A DNA stretch of 64,000 nucleotides from JAMXLO01 sp963696645 (GCA_963696645.1 CAVOKY010000008.1:496001-560000), one strand, 5' to 3'; numbered from the stretch's first letter, positions 35,090-44,525 are shown. The notes: a model not told the origin generated them from the letters alone. Program-made: numbers and translations.

Positions 35090-36342
35090 CAGGGCAATCG
35101 GGTGAATGAGTAGGTGACAAACCGATAAAGTGCTGAATCCATGACACCCCTCGATTCGCTGAGCGGGGGCAGCCATGGACGACTTGACGACGAGTTGTGC
35201 CGCATTCGATGAGGCGGTGGTATTTCTTAGCTATTTCAAGGACCTGAACGACCCTCGCCAGCAAGGCAAGATAACCTACCCGCTCGACGAGATCCTGCTG
35301 CTCTGCCTGCTGGCTGTGCTGGCCGGGGCCGAGACCTTCGTTGATATCGCTCTGTTCGGCTGCAAGAAGCTCGATCTTTTGCGCCGCTTTCGACCGTTCA
35401 AAAACGGCACACCGGCGCACGATCATCTCGGCGACATCCTGGCCGCTCTCGACGCGGCGCAATTCCAGAGATGTTTTGTCGCCTGGGTGGCGGCGCTGAC
35501 CGGAGCGCCGGAGGGGGTGATCGCGATCGATGGCAAGACCGCGCGACGGTCTGGCCGCAAGAAGGATGGCGCCCCGGCGATCCACATGGTCTCGGCCTTC
35601 GCAGCACGCCAGCGGCTCGTGCTGGGGCAGGTCAAAGTCGCGGAAAAGTCCAACGAAATCATCGCTATCCCTAAGCTGCTGGACATGCTGGCGATCGACG
35701 GGGCGATCATCACCATCGATGCCATGGGCTGCCAGCGCGACATCGCTCAGAAGGTGTTGGACAAGAAGGCCGACTATGTTCTGGCACTGAAAGGCAATCA
35801 GGGATCGCTGCGCGGGGACGTTGAGCTGTTCGTCGCCGAGCAACAGGCCGCAGGCTTCAAGCACACCGCGATCAGCCGCGACCAGACGATCGACGGCGAT
35901 CACGGTCGCATCGAGACCAGGACCACGACCGTCATCCATGACATCGCCTGGCTGCAGGAACGCCACGACTGGCCCGGCCTGAAGGCCGTCGTCATGGTCG
36001 AGAGCTCGCGCGAGATCGCCGGAAAGATCGAGCTGGAGACACGCTTCTACATCACATCGCTGGTGCTGCTCGCGCACCTGCTGGGTCCGATCATCCGCAG
36101 CCACTGGGCGATCGAGAACAGCCTGCATTGGGTCTTGGACATGGTCTTCCGTGATGACGAATGCCGCGTCCGGACCGATCACGCCCCGGCCAACTTCACC
36201 ACGATCAAGCACATGGCTCAAAACCTGATCCGAAAGGCGCCAGGCAAGGCTTCACTGCGGCTCAAGCGCAAGACCGCCGGTTGGGATGATGACTTCCTCG
36301 CCGGATTGATCGCTCGCTAGGTTGCTTCACCCGATTCCCCTG
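35090..36342 (+). mobile_element. ISAs1-family insertion sequence
   Basis: A 1,253-bp element with terminal inverted repeats CAGGGCAATCGGGTGAA (left) and CAGGGGAATCGGGTGAA (right, reading inward), flanked by a perfect 10-bp duplication CCCCGCCAAT at 35080-35089 and 36343-36352. It interrupts the aldo/keto reductase gene. One intact transposase gene fills it, so it may still be active. Confidence 0.95.
35175..36320 (+). CDS. ISAs1 family DDE transposase
   Basis: A 381-residue transposase. The N-terminal FKDLNDPRQQGKITYPLDEI is the family's DDE-associated domain; the catalytic residues appear in VIAIDGKTARRSG (D), ITIDAMGCQ (D) and RSHWAIENSLHWVLDM (E). The frame is complete and lies wholly inside the IS ends. 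The start follows GCGGGGGCAGCC. Confidence 0.95.
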   Translation: MDDLTTSCAAFDEAVVFLSYFKDLNDPRQQGKITYPLDEILLLCLLAVLAGAETFVDIALFGCKKLDLLRRFRPFKNGTPAHDHLGDILAALDAAQFQRCFVAWVAALTGAPEGVIAIDGKTARRSGRKKDGAPAIHMVSAFAARQRLVLGQVKVAEKSNEIIAIPKLLDMLAIDGAIITIDAMGCQRDIAQKVLDKKADYVLALKGNQGSLRGDVELFVAEQQAAGFKHTAISRDQTIDGDHGRIETRTTTVIHDIAWLQERHDWPGLKAVVMVESSREIAGKIELETRFYITSLVLLAHLLGPIIRSHWAIENSLHWVLDMVFRDDECRVRTDHAPANFTTIKHMAQNLIRKAPGKASLRLKRKTAGWDDDFLAGLIAR

Positions 36343-36501
36343 CCCCGCCAATACGTTCGACTATACGGGGGCACTGATCCAGTTCGTGCTGTCGAACCCG
36401 CTGGTTGACGTGGCGCTGGTCGGCATGCGCGACGTCGACACCGTGGAGGCAAACGTGCGGATCTGGCGCGACGTCGCCGGGCGCATCGACCTCACGGCGC
36501 T

Positions 36502-37394
36502 TCAGGGGCGGTATGTCGTGCGATGACCGGCGCCAGGTGCCGCGAGCAGCCAATCGCGAAACGCGTGCATCGCCCGCGTCTCGGCTCGCGACTTCAGGCG
36601 GGTGAGCCAATATGCCCCGAGCGTCACATCAATCGGGAAAGGTTGGATCAACCGTTCCTGCTGCACGTCCCGCTCAAACATGCACACCGGCAACAGGGCA
36701 ATGCCTGCCTCCTGTATCGCCGCCTCGGCCATGGCCAGGGATGAATCAAAAACGAAGCCGCGGATGACACGGGAAGGCAGACCGGCCGCTGCGAACCAGG
36801 TGGTCCATTCATCGGCCCGATAGGAACGGAGCAGAGTTTCACGTGCGAGATCCGCGGGCTGGTTCAATCGCTGCGCAACGGCTGGTGCACAGAGCGGCGA
36901 GAGTGGTGCATTGAACAGGCGCGTTGCCTCCGTGCCGTGCCAGGCGCCGTCGCCGAAGCGGATCGCGTAATCCAGTCCTTCGCCGGCCAGGCGACGCGGT
37001 TGTTGTTGGTCATCAGGCGCAGATCCACGAAAGGATGCGCAGCACTGAATTCCGGCAGCCGGGAAACGAGCCATCCGGTGGCGAAGGTTCCGACCACGCC
37101 GAGCGTCAGCACCTCACGCATCCGCCCACCCTCGAACCGGTCGAGCGTATTGGCTATGCGGCGCAACGCCTCGGTCAGGACCGGCAGGAGTGCTTCACCT
37201 TCCTCCGTCAGAGCCAGCCCGCGCGGCAACCGGCGGAACAGCGGAACACCGAGGATGCCTTCCAAAGACTTCACCTGATGGCTGACCGCTGCCTGGGTGA
37301 CGCGCAACTCCAGCCCGGCGCGGGTGAAACTCTCATGTCGAGCGGCCGCCTCGAAGGCGCGCAGGGCATTGAGCGGGATCTGTGCAAGGTCCAT
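36502..37394 (-). pseudogene. ampR: AmpR-like LysR regulator, one-base frameshift
   Basis: The N-terminal frame (37394 down to about 37005) encodes IPLNALRAFEAAARHESFTR, a LysR helix-turn-helix and LTLGVVGTFATGWLVSRLPE, matching AmpR. At LRLMTNNNRV the frame is lost by what looks like a single missing base near 37003; the other frame continues AGEGLDYAIRFGDGAWHGTE, LLRSYRADEWTTWF and GAYWLTRLKSRAETRAMHAF to 36502, again AmpR-like throughout. AmpR activates a divergent beta-lactamase gene in response to cell-wall fragments. The beta-lactamase lies on the other side of a 4.3-kb IS nest. Its 3' end overlaps the aldo/keto reductase stop convergently by 25 bp. Confidence 0.88.
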
Positions 37395-38438
37395 GTCGTG
37401 GCAAGGCCTAATTTTTCTGTGGTCGTAACAGCCCAGGTCATCCTCGCGAAGGGAGCTGTTGACAGGTCACGGGTGAGTACGAGTCAACGTGTCGATGGCA
37501 CCGCCCGCCGACCCGTCCGGCCGAGATTACGCCACGCCTGCGGCTGGCGGCGATGCAGTCATTGCCGCATTGCAGGCGGAGATAACCGTGCTTCGCGCTG
37601 AGAATTCGGCCCTGACGAAGCGGCTGACGGAATTGGAGCGCCGTCTTGGGCTGAACAGCAGCAACAGCGGCAAGCCACCGTCGAGCGACGGGCTGAAAAA
37701 GCCGCCGCGGGTCAGCAGCCTGCGCGAACCGTCAGGCAAGAAGACCGGCGGCCAGAAGGGGCATCCTGGCACGACGCTTTGCCGGGTTGAAAAGCCCGAT
37801 GCCACGATCGAGCATTATCCAGAAGCCTGCGCTGCGTGCGGTGAGCCTTTGACCACGGCGATGGCGAGCGGCCATGTTTCCCGGCAGGTGTTCGATCTGC
37901 CGGAACCGAGGCCGCTGCTCGTTACCGAGCACCGCGCCTATTGCTGCCGTTGCGCGGCCTGCGGCACGCAGACGCGGGCGGCATTTCCCGAGGGCGTTGC
38001 CGCGCCGGCGCAATATGGCAAGCGGATCGGCGCATTTGTGCTCTATCTGCTGCACTACCAGTTGCTGCCCGAGAAGCGTCTGGCCGAACTCATGGCACAT
38101 CTCTTCGGTGTGCATCTGGTCACCGCGACCATCGCCCGGATCAGCCAGGATTGTGCGGGGCGATTCCAGGGCTTTGCCGATGCCGTGCGCGACCACGTCG
38201 CGGCGGCACCTGTCAAGCACATGGACGAAACCGGCTTCCGGATTGGCGGCAAGACGCAGTGGCTGCACATCGCCTCGACCATCTGGCTCACTTTCTACCG
38301 TGTCTCGCCGCGGCGTGGCAGCCTGCTGGCACATGTCACGGGCATTGTCGTGCACGACCACTGGAAGCCAGCACTTCTCATTTTGCCTCAACCCCGTAAC
38401 GAAGGGGCAGCTTCCCTGCCCCGGCCCGATGACGTTGT

Positions 38439-39728
38439 TCACGGCCCGAGTGGAGGAGGTCTGGTGAACGCCAGGGTGCCTAGCAGGTGGTGCCATGACG
38501 GGAACACCAGATAGGTGGTGATTGCCCGGAGATGCTGGAAGAACCCCTGACGCGTTCCGGCGGTGCGCATGGCGGCACGCCAGGCCTGTCCTGCCAGTTC
38601 GCAGACGGTGTGGCAGGCGAAGGCCAGCAGGTTGAGTGTGGCGAGCACGGTTGAAAGGTTCTGCCGGCCGTGCCCGAAATTGTGTTCCAGGTGGTAGCCC
38701 TTGGTCTTCAGGGTGTTGAACGCCTCGTTTTCGATTTTCCAGCGCGCCCTGCCGCAGGCGGCCAGTTCGGCTACGCTGTCGCGGCCCACCGCCAGGTCGG
38801 TGATGAAGCTGTTTCGGTAGGTTGCCTTGCCGGCGGGATCGAGGATCTCGATCATGAACCAGTTGACCTTCAAGGCGTCGCCGCCGTCGCGCATTGGCAC
38901 ATCGGACAGCCACCGATAGCGATGACGGCCCCATTTGCCGCGGACCTTGACCCGGGTTGTCAGTTCCTCCAGCGCGACGCCGCTGCGGTATTCCTCAATG
39001 GTCTGGTGCGACGCGGGCTTGCAGACGAAGATGAAGTGCGCGCTCGCATCGAGCACCGCCTGGCAGGTCGGCTGGCGCGAGTACAGATCATCGCCCAGAT
39101 ACACCGGGTTGAGCCGGGCATAGCAGGCGCCATGCGCTGTCAGCCAGCGCCGCATGGCGCGGCTCTCGCAGTCCTGTTTGTCGTGACCATCCTGCGGGAC
39201 GATGAATTCCGGCTCCAGCGGCACCGCATGGTTGTGGCCGGGACAGACCAGTGTCGCGGCCAGCAGGGCGTGATGGTATTCCTCCGTGCCGTTGCCGCGT
39301 TTGCGGGTTGAGCAATTCGGACAATGCAGTTCGGTCGAGCAGTAATACTCGGAGCCATCCAGCGCGATCAGCATGTGGTCTTTGAGGACACGCAGTTGGT
39401 CGATCGCGCCGGACTGCTCCAGTTCGGCGAGCGCGGCGGCGAAGGCAGGGTGGAATTGCTCCGGCTCAACCGGATCGAGCATGGCGCGGATCTGATTGTC
39501 GCAGGGGATCCGATCCATCCCGAACAGGGTCTGGCAGTTGGAGCGCCCCTGACCCGCCGCCAGATGCCGCTGATGCGCCAGAAACGACGGGCTCTGCATG
39601 AAGAACGCGGCGAACGCGGCCATGCCGAAATCGGCCATGGCGTAGGTCGTATTCTGCCCCTGCCGCTTGTCCGGAAGCGCCAGGCAGCAGCCACGAACGG
39701 CAGCGATCAGGTGGTCCGTCGTGCTCAC
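38439..39728 (-). CDS. DDE transposase, IS4/ISNCY-like
   Basis: A 429-residue transposase starting with GTG. MLIALDGSEYYCSTELHC (first D), a zinc-type cluster CPNCSTRKRG, LNPVYLGDDLYSRQP (second D region) and GRARWKIENEAFNTLKTKGY (the YREK-like E box) define a DDE/IS4-type fold. From memory, similar proteins are filed under ISNCY. The frame is intact, but IS630 has inserted about 90 bp upstream of the start and may have displaced its promoter. Confidence 0.8.
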   Translation of the reverse strand: MSTTDHLIAAVRGCCLALPDKRQGQNTTYAMADFGMAAFAAFFMQSPSFLAHQRHLAAGQGRSNCQTLFGMDRIPCDNQIRAMLDPVEPEQFHPAFAAALAELEQSGAIDQLRVLKDHMLIALDGSEYYCSTELHCPNCSTRKRGNGTEEYHHALLAATLVCPGHNHAVPLEPEFIVPQDGHDKQDCESRAMRRWLTAHGACYARLNPVYLGDDLYSRQPTCQAVLDASAHFIFVCKPASHQTIEEYRSGVALEELTTRVKVRGKWGRHRYRWLSDVPMRDGGDALKVNWFMIEILDPAGKATYRNSFITDLAVGRDSVAELAACGRARWKIENEAFNTLKTKGYHLEHNFGHGRQNLSTVLATLNLLAFACHTVCELAGQAWRAAMRTAGTRQGFFQHLRAITTYLVFPSWHHLLGTLAFTRPPPLGP

Positions 39729-39820
39729 CCCGCCAACGAATCGACAAAGCCGTCGCGCCGGAAGCCGTCATCCGTCTATCGCCGGCGATTTGACCGGCAC
39801 TGTTGCATTCCAAACTCATA

Positions 39821-40993
39821 CCAGAAGCCCTAAGTCATGACGCACGCCCAAGCGCGAGTTCCGATGGATCTGATGCGATCGGGGTCGCTGATCAGAAAAT
39901 GCCACGCATCCTTGCAAGCTGTGACGATGGCCTCGTAGCTGTCCCATACCAACAGGCTCAGCTTGTTGGCCCGGAGGTAGTGCCAGACGTTCTCCATCGA
40001 GTTGAGTTCCGGCGAATAGGGTGGCAGTGAGATTAGCGTGATGTTGACTGGGACTTTCAGCTTCTTGCCGCGCTGATGCCAGCCGGCGCCGTCGCAGATC
40101 AGGACGGCGTGCGCACCGGGCTGCACCTGCGTGCTGATTTCCTTCAGATGCTCGTTCATTGCCTCGGTATTGGCGGCGGGCATGATGACCGCGGCGCCGA
40201 CCTCACGAGCGGGGCAGATCGCACCAAACAGATAGACCAAATCGTGGCGGTTATCCCGTACTGCGGGTGGCCGGGAACCAATCGGCGCCCACTGGTACGG
40301 GAGCCATCCCTTCTGGCCTACTCTGGCTTCATCTTGGAACCACACCTCCACAGGTTTGCCCGTCGCGGATACTGGCAGGACTTCGTTCATCAGGCTGGCG
40401 AAGTTTATTTTGAAACTCTCCTGCGCCGCTGCGTCCTTCTTCGGATGGTAGGGGCGCGGCTGCAACCGCGTCAGCTTGAGCTTGCAGAGCAGCTTGGCCA
40501 CGCTGCGCTTGTGGAACGTAACCGCGAAGTGGCTGGCGATCTTCGCGCGCAGATCAACGCAGCGCCACCGCACAACGCCGTCTTTCTCCGGATCAGGCCC
40601 TTTGATCACTATCTCCTTCAGTTCAGCCATTTGCGCCTCGTTCAGCGCCGAAGGGCGTCCAGAGCGCCTGCCGGTTGCCAGGCCGGAAACGTCAGACGCG
40701 TTGTAGCGATGCACCCAGTCGCATAGCGTCTGCCGGTCCATCCCACTGGCCGTAGCAGCCTCGCCACGCGACCAACCGTCCAGCAAAAGCGCGATGCCCA
40801 GCAGGCGTCGCGTAACGGCGGCATCCTGGGTTTTAATGGCAACGCCGCGCAGCTCAGCAGCGGACCGGTCCAAGCGCGTGATCTCGATCGCCTTGCCCAT
40901 GCCGTGACCCCCCAAAAGAACTTCAGGGTACAAGGAGTCAGAGTTCCGCCGATTCGGGAATCCCTCCGAAGAGTCGGGACTTCCAGCTTCTGG
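39821..40993 (-). mobile_element. IS630-family insertion sequence (innermost of three)
   Basis: An element of about 1,173 bp whose ends begin CCAGAAGC in inverted orientation (further partial matches AAGTC and GAC inside) and are flanked by TA on both sides (39819-39820, 40994-40995), the expected IS630/Tc1 target duplication. It is inserted in the upstream part of the ISNCY-like element. Confidence 0.85.
39830..40900 (-). CDS. IS630 family transposase
   Basis: A 356-residue Tc1/mariner-like transposase from the ATG at 40900 (MGKAIEITRLDRSAAELR). It has an N-terminal helix-turn-helix (SRGEAATASGMDRQTLCDWV), a GRRSGRPSALNEAQ hinge and a DDE core: VWFQDEARVGQKG, HAVLICDGAGWHQ and LPPYSPELNSMENVW. 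Complete and in frame; GGGGGG lies 6-7 bases upstream. The apparent extension to 41209 is not coding. Confidence 0.93.
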   Translation of the reverse strand: MGKAIEITRLDRSAAELRGVAIKTQDAAVTRRLLGIALLLDGWSRGEAATASGMDRQTLCDWVHRYNASDVSGLATGRRSGRPSALNEAQMAELKEIVIKGPDPEKDGVVRWRCVDLRAKIASHFAVTFHKRSVAKLLCKLKLTRLQPRPYHPKKDAAAQESFKINFASLMNEVLPVSATGKPVEVWFQDEARVGQKGWLPYQWAPIGSRPPAVRDNRHDLVYLFGAICPAREVGAAVIMPAANTEAMNEHLKEISTQVQPGAHAVLICDGAGWHQRGKKLKVPVNITLISLPPYSPELNSMENVWHYLRANKLSLLVWDSYEAIVTACKDAWHFLISDPDRIRSIGTRAWACVMT

Positions 40994-41842
40994 TATCAGT
41001 CCGGCGCCGTCAGGCTCGCAGCCAACCCGCTGCCATGACCCGATTGAGCCCTCGCATCCACCATGCTCGGGGCAAAATGAGAAGTGCTGACTGGAAGCCG
41101 GTACTACACCCTGAAAGGCGTGCTGCACGCGTTGTGCAACGCGCATCATCTGCGCGAACTGAAGGCGCTGGTCGAGATCGAGAAGGAAGACTGGGCGCAC
41201 AAGATGCAACGCCTGTTACGACGCGCCTGCCACGCAACGAACCTCGCGCGCGAGCGGGGCGTCGCACTGAAGCCGGGTCTGATTGGGCTGATCGAGCGTC
41301 GTTACGACCTGATCCTCGCGCAAGGCTTTGTGTTCCATGAGGCACAGCCCACACTGATCCCTGCCGAGGTCAAGGCCAGGCGTCGTGGCCGCCGGCCCCG
41401 GCGGGTTGGCCACAACCTCCTGCTGCGCCTCAGCACCCGTAAGCGGGACGTGCTCCGCTTTCTCATCGATCCGTTGGTGCCCTTTACCAACAACCTCGCC
41501 GAGCGCGACGGGCGGATGATGAAATTGCGCCAGAAGATCTCCGGCGGATTCCGTTCCGAGCAAGGCGCCAACGAGTTCGCCGTGATACGCTCGCTCCTCT
41601 CAACCGCAAGGAAGCAGGGTTGGGACATGCTCATGGCTCTGACCAGCGAACCCGGCCATTTGATCGCCGATCTGCGCGTGGGTTGACCCGTTCGGCTACC
41701 TAGGCAGTAACCTGTGGTCTAACAAAAGGAAACGTCGTTTGCGAGCAGCGTCATCTAGCGGCATTTCAGGGGCGATAAGGCAATGCCGGGATGCGCCGCT
41801 GTCGCTCACCCCCTAACACAAATAGGCCTCAAGGAACCTCGC

Positions 41843-42763
41843 ATGACCTCTGCGTTTGCCCGCCGGGCGGTTGCCGCCGCTGCCGTCTGTGTCGTGCTTT
41901 GTCGCGGGCTGCCGGTCCGCGCCCAAGCCCCGGCCGCCACGCGACCGTTCGCTCCGGACACGATGTCGGCGCGGGCGCGCGATGCCCTCGCGGCGCTCGA
42001 ATCCAGGAACGGGGGACGGCTTGGTGTCGTCGCGCTTGATACCGGCTTGGGGCACAGGATCGGCTATCGCGCCGACGAACGCTTCGCGCTGTGCAGCACG
42101 CACAAATTCCTGACCGCTGCCGCGATCCTGACCATGGTGGATCAGAGGCAGATGAAGCTCGACCAGCGGATTCCTTATGGTCGTGCCGATTTGCTCGAAT
42201 ACGCGCTGATTACGCGCAAGAATGTCGATACCGGCTTCATGACGGTGGATGCGCTATGCGCCGCCGCCATTGAATGGAGCGATAACACCGCCGCGAATTT
42301 GCTGCTGGAACTGATCGGCGGCCCACCCGGCTGGACCCGTTATGCTCGCTCGATCGGAGATGCTATCTCCCGCCTCGACCGCCTCGAGCCAGCGCTGAGC
42401 ACCGCGATCCCCGGCGACCCGCGCGATACCACCACACCGGACGCGATGGTCCACGACCTCAACCTGGTCCTTGTTGGGAAAGCCCTGAGTGATGCTTCCC
42501 GTGGACGCCTCGAAAACTGGATGCTCGACAGCAAGATCACGGGCAACCTGCTGCATGCCGGACTGCCGAACGGCTGGCGGGTCGGCGACAAGTCGGGGTC
42601 AGGAGAGCACGGCACCCGGAATGATATCGGGATCATCCTGCCGCCCGGGGCTGCCCCGATCGTCGCTGCTGTCTACTACACCGGATCGGTCGAACCGCGC
42701 TCATCCCGCGAGCAGGTTATCGCGGAAGCCGGCCGAATCATCGCGCACAGCCTCGGCGCCTGA
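41843..42763 (+). CDS. class A serine beta-lactamase
   Basis: A 306-residue periplasmic enzyme with an N-terminal signal peptide (ARRAVAAAAVCVVLCRGLPV, RAQA cleavage). Active-site motifs are complete: ALCSTHKFLTAA (SxxK), IEWSDNTAANLL (SDN), LDRLEPALS (omega-loop Glu) and GDKSGSGEHG (KSG, the KTG variant). It hydrolyses penicillins and probably some cephalosporins. The ATG at 41843 follows AAGGAA. An ampR-like gene diverges from it beyond the IS66 nest, so its native promoter and regulation were probably disrupted; the IS66 end is 131 bp upstream of the start. Confidence 0.95.
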   Translation: MTSAFARRAVAAAAVCVVLCRGLPVRAQAPAATRPFAPDTMSARARDALAALESRNGGRLGVVALDTGLGHRIGYRADERFALCSTHKFLTAAAILTMVDQRQMKLDQRIPYGRADLLEYALITRKNVDTGFMTVDALCAAAIEWSDNTAANLLLELIGGPPGWTRYARSIGDAISRLDRLEPALSTAIPGDPRDTTTPDAMVHDLNLVLVGKALSDASRGRLENWMLDSKITGNLLHAGLPNGWRVGDKSGSGEHGTRNDIGIILPPGAAPIVAAVYYTGSVEPRSSREQVIAEAGRIIAHSLGA

Positions 42764-42875
42764 CGTCGATGGCTTCGCAGGACGGAATGACAGAAGACTT
42801 CGACAGCGTAACCACCTGGACAGCTATTGGGAGCGCACCCGTCGTAGCAAAGACGCAAACCATCTTTGGCTCTTG

Positions 42876-44045
42876 CTACGAACTACCGACGGCACGTCCC
42901 CGTGCGCGGATCTCCGATGAGGAGGTGTCAAAGCGGAAACGGTGCTCGGGGATTTCCGTGAAAAGATCGGCATAGCGATGCGGCACCGGGATGTCGTCCA
43001 GCGCGCGTACGCGCCCCGCCGCGTCGACGCGAACGGCCACCAGAAAGCTGCCCCCGGAGTTGGCGATTTCCTCGAGCGCCGCCTGCATTCGAAGCTCGTC
43101 ATCGCCATAATATTTCGGCGCGACCAGGCGCTCCGCGGTATCCGCGCCGATCACAAACGTCGTCTTCGGAAACAAGCGCGACTTCTCCACGAAGGTGGGC
43201 GCTCTTGTGAGTTCGACCGGCGACTTCCAGGCGAATTGCGCGAGCCGGTGCCTCACCGTTTCGCCCGCCAGCGGCGGCTTGTCGACGTTGGTGACAGAGA
43301 TTTCGAACGCTGAGGGCTGCTGCCTGAGCTCTTCAGCAACCCGCGCCAGCGACACATGTCCGTCGTGCACCGGGTTGAAGGAACCTGGCAACAGCACAGG
43401 GGTCCGCGGTGCTGACAGCATCATCTGGCCATCGGGCTGGACGGTGACGCGATCGACCTCGCCCGCCAGGAGCTGATCGATAGGATCCGTGGTCGCGACG
43501 ACCGTCTCCTCGAATCGTTCATCCGCATCGAGCAGGCTGCGTGGCGACGGTGCGGCGACCCCGCATGCGTGGGCCAGCCACAGGATGATCGCGCGCGAAA
43601 CGAGGTCTTCTTCAGCGGCACGATCACGTCGGCCCTTGGCCATCACGCCCGTGCAGTGTGCGATGCGGGCAGCGTCGGCGAATGCAATGTGGAATCGATG
43701 CTCACCTTTGCGCGGGCGATCGCTCACCAGCGCCGCCGTCGCGCCGAGACCGACCAGATCGGTGCCCCCCGGCACCAGCCTCGCTGCGCGTGCCCGTATG
43801 CTTCGTGCCATCGCAATTGCGGTGTCGGAACTGGACGCCTGTGCCGGCGCAAAGCCGAGAAACGTCGCAAGCGCCCGCGCGTCGTACGGAACTTGCGCCT
43901 CGATCAGCAGCCGCGAGCCACCGGGAACACGAAGCAGCTCACCGATCGCTCCACTGCCGCCCCCGGTGATCGCGAGTGCAGCCTTACGGCCCGACACGTG
44001 CAATGCGGAGATCAATTGTTGCCACGCAGCGTCCAACAGGGTCAT
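42876..44045 (-). CDS. CinA-C-like amidase domain fused to a nucleotidyltransferase domain
   Basis: A 389-residue protein. Residues 1-165 resemble the C-terminal CinA/PncC nicotinamide-nucleotide amidase fold (ALAITGGGSGAIGELLRVPG, TDLVGLGATAALVSDRPRKG). Residues 215-380 form a nucleotidyltransferase of the NMN/NaMN adenylyltransferase or cytidylyltransferase type (LLPGSFNPVHDGHVSLARV with the HxGH motif, TTFVIGADTAERLV, RFRFDTSSSEIRAR with the ISSTxIR-like motif). The fusion suggests two steps of NMN/NAD salvage in one polypeptide. The ATG at 44045 is chosen since the upstream residues are not conserved. Confidence 0.8.
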   Translation of the reverse strand: MTLLDAAWQQLISALHVSGRKAALAITGGGSGAIGELLRVPGGSRLLIEAQVPYDARALATFLGFAPAQASSSDTAIAMARSIRARAARLVPGGTDLVGLGATAALVSDRPRKGEHRFHIAFADAARIAHCTGVMAKGRRDRAAEEDLVSRAIILWLAHACGVAAPSPRSLLDADERFEETVVATTDPIDQLLAGEVDRVTVQPDGQMMLSAPRTPVLLPGSFNPVHDGHVSLARVAEELRQQPSAFEISVTNVDKPPLAGETVRHRLAQFAWKSPVELTRAPTFVEKSRLFPKTTFVIGADTAERLVAPKYYGDDELRMQAALEEIANSGGSFLVAVRVDAAGRVRALDDIPVPHRYADLFTEIPEHRFRFDTSSSEIRARGRAVGSS

Positions 44046-44525
44046 GGTGCGTGTGGTCCGAAGCTGAAAAGTGCCTCGTGGATGTTGAGAGACAGTTCGG
44101 ACCGAGTCAACAGAGTGCACGGCAGGGGACTAGCATTTGGAATTTGCTTGACAGATTGACGCATCGGCTTGGGCGGAATCGACTCTATCCCTGGGCGGTG
44201 ATCATAGAGCAGCGATGGATGGCTTCACGGCCCGCGTTGCGGGCGTGGATGATCCGGGGCCTGGCGACGCCGGCCGGCATGTTTCCACGGCTCATACCGG
44301 TCATGTCACGATTGTTCATTTCATCGGCGCTGGGCTCGAGTCCGAGCGCGGCTTGGTGAAGAGGTTGATCACAGTCCATACCGCCTTGGACTGAACATCG
44401 GTTTCCATCACAGTTTGGAAGGTCGTGTTCACCAGCGTGTTCCCTCGAAGACCGCCGGCTGCAGCTCTGCGCCCGCTTCGGTCGCTTGCCCAATCCGGGC
44501 GATCTCTCCGCGGCGGACACGCTGG
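44046..44525 (-). other. gene-poor stretch with a coding remnant beside ISAzo13
   Basis: No complete gene is visible. On the minus strand two adjacent frames read like the C-terminal end of a protein (VRRGEIARIGQATEAGAEL in one, NTTFQTVMETDVQSKAVWTV in the other) with no start before the ISAzo13 end. I take this as the 3' remnant of a gene cut or decayed at the insertion. I cannot name it. Confidence 0.35.

Larger units (their letters stand above)
34376..36526 (+). pseudogene. aldo/keto reductase interrupted by ISAs1
   Basis: The 5' part (34376-35089) encodes an aldo/keto reductase of about 238 residues: LVSRLGFGGATAGL, GVTYFDTAPGYGDGLAE (catalytic Asp and Tyr), FLATKVPL (Lys) and DLLQLHGTSY (His). 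Reading into the IS ends it as VNPANQGNRVNE. The 3' part resumes at 36343 after the duplicated CCCCGCCAAT and continues ANTFDYTGALIQFVLSNPLV through VALVGMRDVDTVEANV to TGA at 36526. Removing the IS and one target copy restores a continuous frame of about 296 residues. GGAG lies 7 bases before the ATG. Confidence 0.93.
38369..41089 (-). mobile_element. ISNCY-like insertion sequence inside IS66, itself carrying IS630
   Basis: Perfect 19-bp terminal inverted repeats CAGCACTTCTCATTTTGCC face inward at 38369 and at 41089. A 9-bp duplication ACTGGAAGC (38360-38368 and 41090-41098) is an exact copy of IS66 sequence; removing one copy and the insert restores the IS66 sequence found in copy 1. Without the IS630 the element is about 1.55 kb. 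Family naming is from the transposase type only. Confidence 0.9.
37489..41686 (+). pseudogene. IS66 transposase, frameshifted and split by a nested IS
   Basis: The 5' part (37489-38368) repeats the copy-1 transposase from MAPPADPSGRDYATP to HIVVHDHWK-type GIVVHDHWKP. The 3' part resumes after 41098 with YYTLKGVLHALCNAHHLREL and runs to LIADLRVG at 41686. The junction sequence CCGGTAC has the same extra base as copy 1, so this protein was already out of frame before the nested IS inserted. It is doubly inactive. Confidence 0.92.
37425..41711 (+). mobile_element. IS66-family insertion sequence, copy 2, carrying a nested insertion
   Basis: Same ends as copy 1 (GTAACAGCCCAGGTCATC at 37425; CTACCTAGGCAGTAAC ending at 41711), flanked by the 8-bp duplication CTGTGGTC (37417-37424 and 41712-41719). 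Subtracting the inner insertion plus its 9-bp duplication (2,730 bp) leaves 1,557 bp, exactly the length of copy 1. It sits between ampR and the beta-lactamase gene, in the space where their shared promoter should be. Confidence 0.95.

Noticed and set aside
41813..42103. Minus-strand frame over the beta-lactamase signal region
   Set aside because: Antisense shadow; no start signal and no recognisable motif.
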